Notes: a model not told the origin generated them from the sequence alone. Positions 1 through 12,179 are shown, counted from the first letter of the stretch. The stretch is DNA of 64,000 nt from Glycine soja (GCF_004193775.1 NC_041006.1:19776817-19840816), one strand, 5' to 3'. Translations and numbers: made by a program.

Positions 1-1430
1 AGCATGGTTAAGGTGTTGGAACTTTCAGAAACTTCCCAAAATCTTTTGTAAGACAAGCAATCTCGTCTCTTAGTTATTCAACTATAGAGGATTCTTCAAT
101 CTTATTGACCTAACTTAGACTCTTTTCCAGAGTTTGGATTTTCTTTTTCAGATCTTCATTTGATTTCTTTAGTTCAATGTTTTCACAAACAAATGTTTTG
201 TTTTCTTCTTTATACTTCTTCTATTAAAGAGAAATCATGTGAATGTTCTAAAGAAAAACATTGTAGGACATATCTTCTTCATTGTTTGATGAAGAACAAG
301 AGGAAGAGTCAGATTCAAAGTAGGTTTTTACCTTAACCTTTTAGTTTGTATCTGCCATCAAACAGATGTTAGCTTGCTCATCGTCTGAACTGCTGCTCTT
401 TTCACTATCTCAGTCATCCTAGTTGACCGTTGGACTTTTCTTTTTCTTGTCTCTAAAATGTGTTTTTATTTTCAACTAAGGACATTTTGCCTTCATATGT
501 CTAGGTTTCTTACACTTGAAGCAGATGCTCTTGTTGCTTTCCTCCTTCCGTTTCTTCTTAAATTTTGTATCTTTATGTTTGGAAGAGTGTTGGAACCTTC
601 CTTTCTTTGTCATCATTTGTTTGAATTTTCTTGACATAAGGGCCACTTCATCGTCTGTGGATCCTTTAGAACTATTATCTTAGCCATCAGACTTAGCCAT
701 ATGCACCTTTAGAGCCTTAGATGAGCTCTTTCTTTCTTTACGTTTGAAGCTAGATTCTCCAGTTTTGAGGGCAACAAAGTTTATTTTTGGTAGATGATCA
801 TTGTTTTGAAGATGAAATTCATGACCTCTTAGGATACCTAACAGTTCATCCCAAGCTAGGGTTTTTAAGTTTTTAGCTTCTTGGATGGTTGTTGTTTTTG
901 GTTCCCACACCTTGGGAAAGTTGTCTAGGATTTTCAGGTTGATCTAAGCTTTGGTGAAGTTGTGTCCTAAAGCTTCAAGTCCATTAAAAAAAACTTGCAG
1001 TCTCCCAAGCATACACAAATTCTCATTCCTTCATATAAAAGCTTTCATAGTGGTGTGTTAGAGTGGTAGCTTTTCTAAGTTGGACATCTTATGTTCCTTT
1101 ATAGTTGATGATTAGAGAGTTCCAAATCACTTTGGTTGTTTTTAATCTGCATATCTTGTTGTACTCATTTTTGGAAACAGCGCGTGACAATGTGTAACAA
1201 GATTTTGTGTTTAGCTCCATTATAGTCAGATCTTCGTTTGTGCATTCTACTTTAGGTTTGGGAATGGGTATGTCACCATTTGTGATGATCATCCAGAGCT
1301 TGTAGTGATTGGACTTGATGTACATCTCCATTTTGTCATTCCAATATGGGTAGTCTTCTCCTGTGAAGCCTGGTGGTTTTGTGAGAGATGCTCCCTCAAT
1401 GATGAACTAATCATTGATGTTGTTATTTGT
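1..1430 (-). pseudogene. Ty1/copia gag remnant (UBN2-like, CCHC knuckle)
   Basis: Degraded capsid gene of a minus-strand copia element whose 3' part lies beyond the left edge. Open pieces at 1331-1089 and 910-680 resemble the UBN2/gag-polypeptide family (for example MWEPKTTTIQEAKNLKTLAW), but stops and frameshifts separate them. Minus-strand translation of about 535-475 gives a CX2CX4HX4C zinc knuckle (CFKCKKPRHMKAKCP), which binds RNA in copia Gag. A Ser/Asp/Glu-rich stretch at about 420-300 follows the knuckle, as in Sirevirus and related Gags. The gene reads away from the LTR at about 1496-2660, which is the correct order for a 5' LTR followed by gag. No intact product is possible. Assignment to copia is firm; the exact lineage is not. 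Confidence 0.7.
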
Positions 1431-1480
1431 CGTCAGGATCTTTTCCTCTAGACACTATCAGGTGCTCAACCCGTAGAGGT

Positions 1481-1494
1481 TGAACTCTTGTACC
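1481..1494 (-). promoter_or_regulatory. Degenerate primer-binding site
   Basis: On the minus strand this reads TGGTACAAGAGTTC, close to the TGGTATCAGAGC complementary to initiator Met-tRNA that plant copia elements use. It lies between the LTR and the gag remnant, as expected. Confidence 0.5.
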
Positions 1495-1495
1495 A

Positions 1496-2660
1496 AACTA
1501 TAAAGACAAATATCACAAGAAGGGGGGTTGAATTGTGATTTTAGTGAATTTTTTAACCTTTTCAAAATCCAACAAAGTTTTTTGTTTGAAAAAGAAACTT
1601 TGTAAAACAAATAACAAATTTTATGAGAAACACACTCAGATGATGAGAAAGACAAGTTCGAAAAGCACAATAAGTTTTCAAAAGCCTAAAATCCAATTCA
1701 GACCCTGTGTCAGTTAAAAACAGAGAAAAAAACAAGAGAAAATCAGACACAGAGTTATACTGGTTCATTTCTACCACTGAGACCACGTCCAATTATTAGC
1801 AAACCACCAAGTTGTACTAACTTCTCACAAGTTATAAGTATTGTGCACAACCACTTCTGACTCTACAAATCAAGTTCTATCCTAAGCTTGATTAACATCT
1901 AGTATTCTTTGACCTACCAAACCACTGCTAGCTTTAAAATAATCAAAATAGATTTGTGGTTGAAGATTGTTCAGAGACTAAAACTAGAATCATCTTATAG
2001 ACGAATATACAAATCAATGCTTAGTCTTTTTTTGTCAATGTGTTCAGGGTGTTTTGAGAGCTTTTTCTAACTTTACAAGAATATATAGAAAGCTTTTTGG
2101 AGAAAGAATGATGAATGTTTTTCGTGCAAGATTATATCTTCAGTCTTCAAAGCTTTTGATTTATATAGGTCTCATCTTTAAGTATCTGTTGTCTCACAAC
2201 CAGTAGATATCTTCACTTGATCTTCGTTTGATGAAAATGGTCGTTGGGAGCATTTAAAGCTAGCATTAAATGTGCGTCCTTTCTTCATGCCGAAAGTCAT
2301 CTCTTCAATGCTTGCGTGTTAGAGAATTGTAGCCGGTAGTCACTTCTTTGTGTTAGAGTAGGTCATGCATAGCAGAACTCTTCTTTTATTTTTTTAGAGG
2401 GTTTGACAGATTCTAGAAGAATATTCTGCAAATAAAATCTCAGATAAAATATTAAATGAGGTCTTAAATATCATCACACAAGTTGTATCAAATTATGACT
2501 CCATCTGCTTATTGTCTGAAACATCAGATGCATACTTTATTAGATACGAAATGTCATAGCATAACACACAACTTTTAATCCTTGTATTTGTTTATATCTA
2601 ATTAAAATAATGAAGGATCTTGATTTGTCTTTAAGATGTAAATGTCTTTTTGACTTAACA
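1496..2660 (-). repeat. 5' LTR of the minus-strand copia element
   Basis: The right boundary fits a minus-strand LTR start TGTTAAGTCAAAAAG at 2660. The left boundary lies next to the degenerate primer site and is certain only to a few bases. A purine/G-rich block with the ttgaattg motif at about 1519-1535 is typical of the U5 end of legume copia LTRs. A TATA-like tataaatc lies at about 2158-2166 on the minus strand. The partner LTR is outside the window, so there is no TSD or LTR-pair test. Confidence 0.55.
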
Positions 2661-3283
2661 CTATTGGTTTCAACTATTTTAATTATTCGAAATCTGCAGA
2701 CAATTCGTGCTTTTAATCAAAATTTCTTTAAATATGCTCTTGAATTCATTTGAAACGTAAGCAAAACTAAGATTGGAGAAGAATATGGTCCATCAATTCC
2801 TTTTAATGTAACTCCTAAGCTATCTAAAGACCATTCAAAGTTTCCAGTAACTCCGCTTTCAATATAGACCTTTTGGTCATGTTATAGTTATCGTCTTTGT
2901 TTTTTTTTATACAGACTAAAAAAATTAATTAATAAATGAGAGAGTAAATATTTAACTAAATAAACATTATTAGTATATTAATCTTTTTTTGTTGGAAACG
3001 ATATAATACATTAATAATTATTAGGATTATAAATAAAAAGGAGTAATACTAGATTAAAAAATTAAAATAATAATTATTTTAGAACTTATTTTTCTTCTCA
3101 CATAACAATTATTTTGGAAAAAGGATCGATGAGTAACTTTTCCGTTTAGTTTGATCATAAGTTGTGTTATAAGCTTCTTTTTAATTGACAAATTTTGTCT
3201 TATTTTTTTCAGGCCAAGAATATGTAAATCATTTTCATGTATCTTAATTTCGCTTTTACATTTTTTTTTGTCATAAGTTGTTG

Positions 3284-3284
<1 letters not shown>

Positions 3285-3340
<56 letters not shown>
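3285..3340. repeat. (TA)28 microsatellite
   Basis: An uninterrupted TA dinucleotide run of 56 bp. It is likely length-polymorphic. Confidence 0.97.
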
Positions 3341-3344
<4 letters not shown>

Positions 3345-3659
3345 TGCGTGTACATTACTTCTGTCAGTTCTATGTGTGGGGCTGTTACCTATAGATTATT
3401 AATTTAAGACATGAATTGATTTCCGCATGCGTTTACCTGCAAATTAAATTATTGCTTATGCACACAATTTCATTAGCTTACTCACACACGTCCTTCTCAG
3501 TTCTCACCCACGTCCTTTCTTAGCAAACACTCCAGTTAACACAGAGAGGGCAAGCTTTGGTACCTTGTACTGTACATATAAGACCGAGATTCTCATTTAA
3601 AGAAGAAAATAATGATTTCCAATATGAAGGAATTTAGTACCGTTAGTTATTATGATTAT

Positions 3660-3895
3660 TCTTAGTATTTTTTTGTTTCAAAATAATTATCATCCTTCAT
3701 TATTTTATATAAAAAATATTGCATAAATAAAATAGAATAATAATTTTACAAAATTAAACTTATATCATTATTAATATATAAAGAATATAAATAAAAAAAG
3801 TAATTAATGTTACATTAAAAATTAAAATATTAAAATGATAATTATTTTAAAATAATTAAAATATTAAAATGATAATTATATTAAAGTTGAGCTAA
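3660..3895. mobile_element. Degenerate Stowaway-like MITE (tentative)
   Basis: The left side contains gtttcaaaataattatc and the right side aaaatgataattat, roughly inverted copies. They resemble the terminal sequence of plant Stowaway (Tc1/mariner) MITEs (ctccgtttcaaaataat). The interior is AT-rich without coding capacity. No clear TA duplication can be fixed, and a similar motif pair also occurs around 3060-3090. Confidence 0.3.
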
Positions 3896-4639
3896 AACAG
3901 TTATTTTCATTTTTTTTCTCAACATAAATATGTTTAACATAGATAATTTTTTATTTTTAGTTTTTTAGAGTATCCTCGAATCTTGTATGTAAAAAGTTAA
4001 TCTCAACATATTGTAAATCACTAAAGCAGAGATTTTTCGAATGATGTTTTTCTTACATATAAACAATTCTTCTTTTTGTATTTTAGCATTTTTAAATCTT
4101 CACTATCAATTTTAAAATTTAGCGTAAGAAATAAAAGAAATAAGTAAATCTTCAAAACCATGATTACAAATGCTTTTTTTTTTTTTAGTTTATAAAGTTC
4201 TAAAATCATTATTAGAATATGCAAAATGAATTAACATTAACACTAAAAGTTCTAATAAAATAGGAGAATAGACGTGGCATTGGGGCTGGTCGAGGTTGGG
4301 TTTGCTGCTCCTTACCTTAGTCTACGCAAGGCAAGACGAGTTTGGTGTAAAATTTTAAAATTCAATCATGTTGAGCTTTATCAGGTTTTGTGGAAATTGT
4401 GGGGAATTTGACACAATTTTTTTTTCAAATTTAACTCTACTTATATAATTTTAAATAATTTTTTTTATAATGAAAATTGTAGTATAAGAGCTTGATGATA
4501 GAAAAGAGACATCTCAGACTTTTTTATCACATGGGGTAATTTTTTCCAGAAATAATCATGGTAATACTTTTTGAAAATTTATCCGATTAGGAATAAGTTA
4601 TGATTATCATGCACGACTCTTTGACTGAAGTCGAACAAC

Positions 4640-4985
4640 CATATATGAAGTTTTGATGATTTAATTTTTATTTTATTTTTTGGAAAAGTTGTAACTGATT
4701 TTACGACTTTAATTTTTTTAAAAACAGAAGTAAAGTCGTATAAACATTACGGCTTCAATTTTATTTTTTTTTAATTGAAAAACGAAGTCATGACTTGATC
4801 CCCGACTTCTATGAGAATTGTTTTGTTTTGTTTTAAAAAAATATTTTTTTTACATGATTTTGGTTGCAATGATTTTATAACGTAAGTCGTAACTTATTCC
4901 ACTCACGACTTCGATTGTAATTTTTTTAACTTTGTTAATGAAGAAGTCGTAAGTTGTCCGCAATTTTAAGTCTTTAATTTTTTTT
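4640..4985. repeat. Cluster of gaagtcgt/acgacttc motifs
   Basis: At least six copies of a short motif related to gaagtcgtaa or its complement (for example at about 4725, 4750, 4787, 4890, 4905 and 4945), in both orientations and separated by poly-T/A. This looks like the subterminal repeat region of a DNA transposon. The adjacent minus-strand Mutator/FAR1-like fragment makes that element the best candidate owner, but no terminal repeat boundary is visible. Confidence 0.4.
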
Positions 4986-5182
4986 TGCTTTGATAATTTT
5001 TATTTAATAAAGTTGTTTTAATATTAAACGAAAATTATTAAATAATAAAATAACATGTTAAAATGAAAATAATATAATACATAAATATAAGTTGAACAAT
5101 ATAAATTAAGTACAAAAACAGCACAGTACATAAATTAATCACGACATGAAATTGAAAATTTTACACAACATGAGATATTAAG

Positions 5183-5400
5183 TTACTTAAATGGATAATT
5201 ACCATAATTATGTCCTTTAGTTCTACATAATAAACATTTCTTAAGTTTATTTTGAATTAATTCGTCCATATTATTGTGAATATGACTAGTGGGTGGCTGC
5301 ACTAGCATGAGAGCAAGAAATTCGTAATGCTAATTGAAATTCTCCATAATCGCACCATCATTCTTTCAATCTGACAGTGCATGTCATAGCTCGTCGCCCA
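5183..5400 (-). pseudogene. Mutator/FAR1-like transposase C-terminal fragment
   Basis: Minus-strand translation of about 5370-5290 contains CDYGEFQ...LRISCSHASAATH. This matches the SWIM zinc-finger pattern (CXC...CXH) of MULE/FAR1-type transposases. Immediately downstream, 5269-5183 reads MDELIQNKLKKCLLCRTKGH..., a CX2CX4H knuckle whose fourth ligand is Tyr instead of Cys, then a stop. The two pieces are in different frames, with stops in the SWIM part, so this is a dead fragment. The product would have been a DNA-binding transposase. Only the last ~70 residues remain. Confidence 0.55.
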
Positions 5401-5429
5401 GCTTGGATATTTGACATCTCTTGAACCTC

Positions 5430-6136
5430 AATAAAGATGAAACAGATCAGTCAATAGACATTAAGAAATATCGAGGTATGATCGGATCACTTCTTTATTT
5501 ATCTGCTAGCAGACTTGATATAATGTTTAGTGTGTGTATGTGTGCTAGATTTCAATCAAATCCCTAAGAATCACATCTTAGTACAGTTAAGAGAATTATA
5601 AGATATTTGTTAGGCACTATAAATATAGGATTATGGTATCCTAAAAATTCCACATGCAATTTAATTGGATATTCTGATTCTGATTTTGCCGGTTCTAAAA
5701 TTGATAGAAAGAGTACAAGTGGAACTTGTCATTTCATTGGATCTGCTCTAGTTTCTTGGCATAGTAAGAAATAAAATAATGTTGCTTTATCCACTGCTGA
5801 GGCAGAATATATTTCTGCTGGTAGTTGTTGTGCTTAAATACTTTGGATCAACAACTCTCTGATTATGGAATATTTCTTGATCATATTCCTATAATATGTG
5901 ATAACACGAGTGCTATAAATCTATCTAAGAATCCTGTTTAGCACTCTAGAACCAAACATATAGAGATAAGACATCATTTCTTGAGAGATCATGTTCGAAA
6001 GGAAGATTGTGTACTAGAATTCGTTGATACAAAGAATCAATTAGCTGATATCTTTACAAAACCTCTCCCTAAAGAAACATTCTTTGCTATTAGAAGGGAA
6101 TTAGGACTTTTAGATATCAATGATCTAGACACATAG
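5430..6136 (+). pseudogene. Old Sirevirus-like copia pol: end of RT and RNase H
   Basis: Translation shows the copia RT/RNase H junction ([16 protein letters not shown]), RNase H motifs [22 protein letters not shown] and ICDNTSAI, and the terminal HSRTKHIEIRHHF...DIFTKPL block, ending in a natural stop at 6134-6136. At least four in-frame stops and one frameshift (around 5836) destroy it. Everything upstream of RNase H is missing, so the element is 5'-truncated here. It belongs to the same plus-strand element as the env-like ORF at 14328 and the 3' LTR at 35508: the spacing pol, spacer, env-like ORF, polypurine tracts, LTR is the Sirevirus order once the two insertions are removed. Confidence 0.8.
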
Positions 6137-6431
6137 GTAACTCAAATTGAGTTTTATCCTCCTTATGATCAATAGATTGTCTTTGAGTGTAGTTGTTTGT
6201 ATTATTAATAGTCATATTAATTGCTGATGATCTTTTAATAATTGTCCTTGATTACCTTTGTTTTGAATTTTTAATAGCAATATAATTTATTGTGTGTAGT
6301 TAATTGATTGTTAGATTGATTCAATTTGTTTATGATTGATGATTGTTAATTGAGTATATTTGTTTGTGCTTGATGATTATTGATTGAATGTGTTTGATTG
6401 TGCTAGTTGATTGAATGCATTTGATTATGCT
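6137..6431 (+). repeat. Pol-env spacer, left part, TTGATTG-rich
   Basis: Non-coding spacer of the old Sirevirus. From about 6290 it consists of imperfect repeats of a ~27-bp unit built from tttgattgtgcttgattg-like words. CRM-like element 1 interrupts the spacer, which resumes at 13929. Confidence 0.5.
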
Positions 6432-7416
6432 TGATTATCATAGTTAAGGGATCTAGTCACTAGAGCCATGAGCAAGAGACTCCAAGAGGGTTGGGCCAGA
6501 GCTGCTGAAGAAGGCCCTAGGATTCTCATGAACCTCTGGGTAGATTTCTGAGCCCATGGGCCAAGGTTGGGTCCAATTATCTTTGTACATATTAGACTAG
6601 GATGCCATTATATTTGGTCCTTGTATTTAGGACTCCATAATGTAGGTAGGGTACCCTAGAAATATAGGATTTTTCAGCCCTTGTACTTTAGGGCACCTAG
6701 ACTAGTTTTTGTATTAGGGGTAGTTTTGTAATTTCACATGCACTAAGTGAATATTTGATGTGTGTGGTTGGAAATAAATTTAATTGAACTAGTAGAAGCC
6801 CAATCCAATTAAATTTTAGAGGGGGAGGTGAGCATTTGCTTACTACACCCCATTGCCACATCATGTAGTCACACTTTGTGCATGTCCTTCATACTTTACA
6901 TGCCTCATGACACCTAAGCACACTTAGTGGAGAATCTTGGAATGGATCTTGGATTAGTGGGTAGAACCATAACTAAAATTCACTAATCATAATTAGTGAA
7001 ATTTTGGCTCCAAAGTTTGGCTCCACAAATTCAATTTCAAATTCAAGTGAAATTTGAATTGAAATTCAAATTTCCCTCTAATTTTGTGTGACACTTAGGC
7101 TATAAATAGAGGTCATATGTGTGCATTTTTTTTAACTTTGATCATTTGAAAATTAAACTTCAGATTTCAGAGCTCTTTTAGAGCATAAAATTTCGTGCTC
7201 TTCTCTTCCTCTCCCTTCATTCATCTCTTTCTTCCTCCAAGCTCTTATCCATGGCCTCCTATGGTGGTGAGCTTCTTCTAGACTCATCTTCTCCTTGAAG
7301 TGACATCTCCTCTCTCTCTTCCTTCTCCATTCCGCTGCCATTCATCTTCCAAGAAGCAAAGGAATCCATTGATGAAGAAGATCCTAGGCCTATAAGCTCC
7401 AATGGAGCTTACATCA
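6432..7416 (+). repeat. 5' LTR of CRM-like element 1
   Basis: Matches the 3' LTR at 12941-13928 over almost its whole length; only the first ~25 bp differ. The TATA box tataaata is at 7101. The LTR carries a palindromic block (aattcactaatc / ataattagtgaaat) around 6977-7004. It ends in acatca just before the primer site. Confidence 0.85.
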
Positions 7417-7418
7417 TG

Positions 7419-7430
7419 TGGTATCAGAGC
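7419..7430 (+). promoter_or_regulatory. Primer-binding site (initiator Met-tRNA)
   Basis: TGGTATCAGAGC, two bases after the 5' LTR; perfect match to the usual plant iMet-tRNA primer site. Confidence 0.9.
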
Positions 7431-9330
7431 ATCTTCATCTAGGTGATGTTCTTTTGCTTCCTCTATCTTTTTGTTCGGTGAATTCTCTTTAATTCCTTGT
7501 TCTTCATCTTATTCTCCATGTATATCCTCCATTGTCTTGTGGTTTGGTGCTGTTTAGAGTAGATTAAAAAAAATAAACCGATTAAATCTTAGATCTATAC
7601 TTGTTCTTGCGTTTCTATGGTTCAAATGTTGTAGATCTACCCTTGAATCTTGTTTTTGTGTTGATTTTAGGTTCTATCAATTTTCATTCATAATATTCTT
7701 GTGCTGAACCTTTAGACCTAAATTTTCTTCCAAAATATTGATTAGAAAAAAAAACACAAAAAATCTAAGTGTAAATCACTTAATCCATGTTGTCTTTGAG
7801 TCATGTTTAGTCATAATAATTGTCACATTATGCTCTAAGTTTGTGTTGAATTTTTATTTTGTTTATTGAATTCTAGATACATTTTTTCATGTATTTTTGT
7901 CATTCTTAGCCTATCTTTTGAATTTTGAGTCTAATTCATGCATGTTATTTAGTTCATAACATGTTCTAAATCAATTCCTAGAAGTAGTCTTGTTGTTGAA
8001 CTCTTTTTTGTTTTCTAAGTTTCCTACATGATGCCTATGATGAAGTTGAGTTGTGGTGCTGAGTTGTGGCTGGATTTGTGAATCAAATAAGTCTTAAGCT
8101 CTCTTGAATTGTGTTATTCAAGATAATTGAGCATAAGCAAACACAAATTATAACTATCCAAGCCTTAAGCAACATAAACACTACTCTTGATTTCTAGGTT
8201 GAAATCACTGGTGCTGGCAGCTTGAACATACGAACTTGTATAAATTACTGGGAATTGGTCAGTACGTTTTTTGAGCTGAAAATTTTACTGAATTTTCTAG
8301 ACATCTGGAACGAAATTATAAAAAAAGAAAAAAGCAATTTGGATTAAAGGAAAAAATAAGAAAAATCACAAAAGTTGGCAGAAAAACGAGTGTCCAGGAA
8401 AAAAAAAGGAAAAGGGAAGTGTGCTTGTTGTTTTGGCTCAAAATTTGTTCTATAATTGGTACCTATTTTATACCAATCCTAGTTCTGAAATTTCAATTGA
8501 AAATTATTGTGAAAACAAGTGCCAAAACTAGAGGTTTCTTGAGTCTTTTTTTTTTAGTTTTTTTACTTTACTCTAGAGCCATTCTAAGTTTCTCTTTGAG
8601 TCCTAGCTTGCTTTTATGTGGTTTTCATAGCTTTAATTGTTGAATCATCCTTGAAAATTTGTCTTGTAAAAACTCTTTTGGTTTTGCTTTCATCTCATTT
8701 TTTGGTCTTTGGTTATTACTTGTCTCTTTGTTTCCTTGTTTGTGAGTTGCCATATAGGGAATTGGAAAGGAGGATTTGTGTCATCCCTTGAAGAATTTGA
8801 GTCAAGAAGTAAGGGGCCAATCACCTTAAGAGATATTGGAATAAGAAGCACTCCAAATTGAGTGAAACACAAAAGAGAGAATAGCCATCAAAATTGAGGA
8901 CTTCTTTTTTTGTAATTGGTAATTGGCAATTTTCTTTGCTTTCAAACTTTGTAACAAAAAGGCCTTTCATTGGAAGTAAGTTGGGAGCCTCCAATAGGTC
9001 ACCCTACTTCCATTTGTGTGTAATAATTTTAGGCAATTTTCCCTTAGGATAGTGAGTGTTTTGTTGGGAACCTTAAATGAGGTCATGCAAACACTCATAG
9101 GATCCGCCTAGTTTGCATTTCTTGCACTTTAAGTTCTTGCTTACTTTCATAGCTTATTTCCTTTACCCTCCATTGTCAAACTGCCTAGATAGCTTGCCTT
9201 TTACCAATTAGTTTTTACCTTATCTTTCACACCTCTTTTAGTGTTTATTTTTGCTAGTTTCAACCATAGTTTCTTTTACCTTTTTTTTTTCAAACCCCCA
9301 ACAAGAAAGAACCATAACTTAGGAACCAAC
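7431..9330 (+). other. Long untranslated leader of CRM-like element 1
   Basis: About 1.9 kb without a credible gene. It is clearly related to the leader of the non-autonomous element at 59160-61034 (for example around 8290-8400 versus 60040-60140). The shared leader suggests a cis function such as packaging or translation control. Short ORFs here are not shared between the two leaders, so I do not call them. Confidence 0.6.
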
Positions 9331-9960
9331 ATGAGTCTTCATTCTTCATCTAGTGTTAATGGTGAGGGTTCTACTCCTAAGGACCCCTTGTATAAGATAT
9401 TAGATGAGTTGAGATCCCTTAAGTTGTGGAAAGAAAAACAAGAGAGAAAAGAAAAAGGTAAAAAAAGAGTAGAAGAAATAAGTCAAGATGAAAGAGAGAA
9501 AATAAGAGAGGAAGAAAGAAGAAAAATAATGAAAGAAATGAAAAAAAGAAAAAACATGCCTCCTATAGTAGTCATGAATCTTGCAAGAGTTTAAGTGAAG
9601 AACTTAGCGACTATTATAGAGGGCGTCATAGTTCACATACTAAACATCACTCCCAAAGAAAAGAAAAGGATAGAAGGCCTCAAGAGATTAACATTAGCCT
9701 CCCATATTTCCATGGAAAAGATAATGTTGAGGCCTACTTAGATTGAGAAATGAAGGTTGAACAACTCTTTGCTTGCCATCATATTAGCGAAGAGAGAAAA
9801 GTTCCATTGGCTACCCTTAGCTTTCAAGGGTATGCCCTCTATTAGTGGACTTCCCTTGTTAGGGAACGAAGGATTCATGCGGATCCTCCAGTAGAGTATT
9901 GGAATAATCTTAAGAGTGCCCTTAGGAAGAGGCACATTCCCTCCTATTATGAAAGGGAGC
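9331..9960 (+). pseudogene. Gag N-terminus of CRM-like element 1
   Basis: The start ATG at 9331 follows accaac and aligns with the start of the 499-codon ORF at 61035 (shared words SVN-EG, KDPL, ILDEL, SLKLWKEKQER). A charged Lys/Glu-rich stretch follows. The frame closes at 9594, and the expected capsid sequence continues in another frame to about 9960 with an in-frame stop (att-tag at about 9840), joining the ORF at 9963. This is nucleocapsid/capsid protein of the retrotransposon particle, now frameshifted. Confidence 0.7.
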
Positions 9961-9962
9961 TT

Positions 9963-12179
9963 ATGGACAGGCTCCCAAGGCTTAGACAAGGGAGTATGAG
10001 TATTAAAGAATATAGACAACAAATGGAACTACTCCTTTTAAGAGCTAGACTAAGGGAGGAGGAAAGAACAAGCATATCTAGGTTCCTTAGTTGGCTTAAT
10101 ATGGAAGTGAGGGATAAGGTTGAACTCCTTCCATATAGGGACCTAAATGAGCTAGTCCAACTTTGTATAAGATTGGAGAAACAAATTAAAAGAAAGCCTT
10201 CTTCAAAATCTTATGGCTTTCACTCTTATCCAAGGAAGAACCAAGCCCAAGGAATTTTGGGGGCTGCACCTTCAAAACCTAAGGAAGATAAGGGTAAGAC
10301 TATAGAGAAATCCACCCCTAAGACTAGTTCCCAAGAAAAGACTAGCAACATTAAATGCTTCAAATGTTTTGGGAGAGGTCACATTGCCTCTCAATGCCCC
10401 ACAAAGAAAACCATGATTATGAGGGGTCAAGACATTTATAGTAGTCAAGAGGAGACTACTTCTTCCCCTTCCTCTAGTGGAAGTGAAGATGATGTAAGGG
10501 GTGAAGAGTCTAGTGAGGAAGTCTACCCCAATGAAGAAGGTGACCTCTTAATGGTTAGAAGGTTCCTTGGAGGTCAATCTTGTGATCTATCTCCATCCCA
10601 AAGAGAGAACATCTTTCATACAAGATGCAAAATTTTAGATGAAACTTGTTCTCTCATTGTGGATAGTGGATCTTGTTGCAATTGTTGTAGCACAAGATTA
10701 GTTTCCAAGTTGAACCGCACTATCATTCCCCACCCAAAACCCTATAAACTTCAATGGCTCAATGAGCAAGGGGAAATGATAGTTAACCAACAAGTGAAGG
10801 TACCTTTCTCTATTGGGCCATATAAGGATGAAGTTAATTGTGATATAGTTCCCATGGAGGCAGGACATATTCTTTTAGGAAGGCCGTGGCAATTTGATAG
10901 GAAGATCATTTATAATGGCCTAACTAATGAGATTACCCTCACCCATCTTGGCACTAAATTTGTGTTGCATCCTCAAACACCTTCACAGGTTGCCAAAGAT
11001 CAACTAACTATGAAAGATAAGAGGGATGAGGAAGAAAAAGTAGAAAAACAAAAGAAAAAGAAGGATAGTAAGGCCTTGTCTTCAAAGGCCAAGGGGAAGG
11101 AAAAAGAGGGAAAGGATTCCTCCAAGAAGATTGTTAAGAAGGAAAATCATTTTGCAACAAAAGGTGATATTAAAAGAGCACTCCTTCTTAAACAATCTTT
11201 CTACCTTTTCCTATCAAGGGAAACATCCCTTAGCACTACCACAATTCCTACATTTGAGACCTTACCCCCAAAGGTCCAAGAACTCTTACATGAATTTGGT
11301 GATATATTTCCCAAAGAGATACCCCCTGGGCTACCTCCTTTAAGGGGAATAGAACACCAAATAGATTTAGTCCCAGGAGCAAGCCTTCTTAATAGGCCAG
11401 CCTATAGGACTAACCCTCAGGAGACTAAGGAGATAGAGTCTCAGGTTAAAAAATTATTGGAGAAGGGCTGGGTCCAAGAGAGCCTAAGCCCATGTGTTGT
11501 GCCAGTGTTGTTGGTGCCCAAAAAGGATGGTACATGGAGAATGTGTACAGATTGCAGGGCCATCAACAAAATCACTGTAAAGTATAGGCACCCCATTCCT
11601 AGACTTGATGATTTTCTTTATGAGTTGCATGGTGCCAATATCTTTTCAAAAAATGATCTTAAAAGTGGTTATCACCAAATTAGGATGAAAAAGGGTGATG
11701 AGTGGAAAACCGCTTTCAAGACCAAGTTTGGTTTGTATGAATGGCTAGTGATGCCTTTTGGGCTCACTAATGCACCAAGCACCTTTATGAGGCTTATGCA
11801 TCATGTCAGGCAAGTTCTTTCAATCGTTAGGAAAAACACCCTCTATGCAAATATAGAGAAGTGTACCTTTTGTGTAGATAATATAGTTTTCTTAGGTTTT
11901 GTAGTTGGTAGAAATAAGGTCCAAGTGGACCCTGAGAAAATCAAGGCCATCCAAGAATGGCCCACCCCAAAAAGTGTGGGAGATATTAGTAGCTTTCATG
12001 GGCTATACACACCCTTACCCATCCCCTCTGCACCTTGGGTAGACATTAGTATGGACTTTGTCCTTGGGCTTCCTAGAACCCAAAGAGGTGTAGACTCTAT
12101 CTTTGTGGTGGTGGATAGGTTTAGCAAGATGATACACTTTATACCATGCCACAAGGTGGATGATGCTTCCCACATCTGA
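9963..12179 (+). CDS. Gag-pol ORF with two in-frame pol deletions (738 aa)
   Basis: Contains in order: capsid C-terminus (residues 1-100), CCHC knuckle [14 protein letters not shown] (~131), acidic linker, retropepsin with DSGSCCN (~234) and ILLGRPW, RT fingers/palm with [19 protein letters not shown] and [15 protein letters not shown] (~480-612). The sequence then jumps directly to [19 protein letters not shown], omitting the YXDD active-site block. At ~679 SSFHG joins the integrase core [18 protein letters not shown], so RNase H and the integrase zinc-binding domain are gone. Both joints keep the frame. The ORF closes at a TGA inside integrase; the remainder is the pseudogene 12180-12776. 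It could still yield Gag and protease but no active RT. Whether it is translated is unknown. Confidence 0.7.
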   Translation: MDRLPRLRQGSMSIKEYRQQMELLLLRARLREEERTSISRFLSWLNMEVRDKVELLPYRDLNELVQLCIRLEKQIKRKPSSKSYGFHSYPRKNQAQGILGAAPSKPKEDKGKTIEKSTPKTSSQEKTSNIKCFKCFGRGHIASQCPTKKTMIMRGQDIYSSQEETTSSPSSSGSEDDVRGEESSEEVYPNEEGDLLMVRRFLGGQSCDLSPSQRENIFHTRCKILDETCSLIVDSGSCCNCCSTRLVSKLNRTIIPHPKPYKLQWLNEQGEMIVNQQVKVPFSIGPYKDEVNCDIVPMEAGHILLGRPWQFDRKIIYNGLTNEITLTHLGTKFVLHPQTPSQVAKDQLTMKDKRDEEEKVEKQKKKKDSKALSSKAKGKEKEGKDSSKKIVKKENHFATKGDIKRALLLKQSFYLFLSRETSLSTTTIPTFETLPPKVQELLHEFGDIFPKEIPPGLPPLRGIEHQIDLVPGASLLNRPAYRTNPQETKEIESQVKKLLEKGWVQESLSPCVVPVLLVPKKDGTWRMCTDCRAINKITVKYRHPIPRLDDFLYELHGANIFSKNDLKSGYHQIRMKKGDEWKTAFKTKFGLYEWLVMPFGLTNAPSTFMRLMHHVRQVLSIVRKNTLYANIEKCTFCVDNIVFLGFVVGRNKVQVDPEKIKAIQEWPTPKSVGDISSFHGLYTPLPIPSAPWVDISMDFVLGLPRTQRGVDSIFVVVDRFSKMIHFIPCHKVDDASHI

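Larger units (their letters stand above)
2661..4640. other. AT-rich non-coding stretch
   Basis: No ORF with recognisable similarity. The stretch is very AT-rich, with many poly-A/T runs, one dinucleotide tract and MITE-like segments (listed separately). The 4021-4224 minus-strand ORF is low-complexity Lys/Leu/Phe and I do not consider it a gene. Confidence 0.6.

Noticed and set aside
3285..3340. Possible origin or matrix-attachment site at the AT-rich block
   Set aside because: A plain TA microsatellite; nothing else supports a functional site.
7153..7341. 62-codon minus-strand ORF repeated at 13665-13853
   Set aside because: It lies in the LTR pair of CRM-like element 1 and is repeated only because the LTRs are. 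Arg/Lys/Glu-rich composition follows the CT-rich U5; no independent support.
8419..8643. 74-codon ORF in the CRM-like leader
   Set aside because: The homologous leader at 60160-60360 has an indel that destroys it; not conserved as protein.
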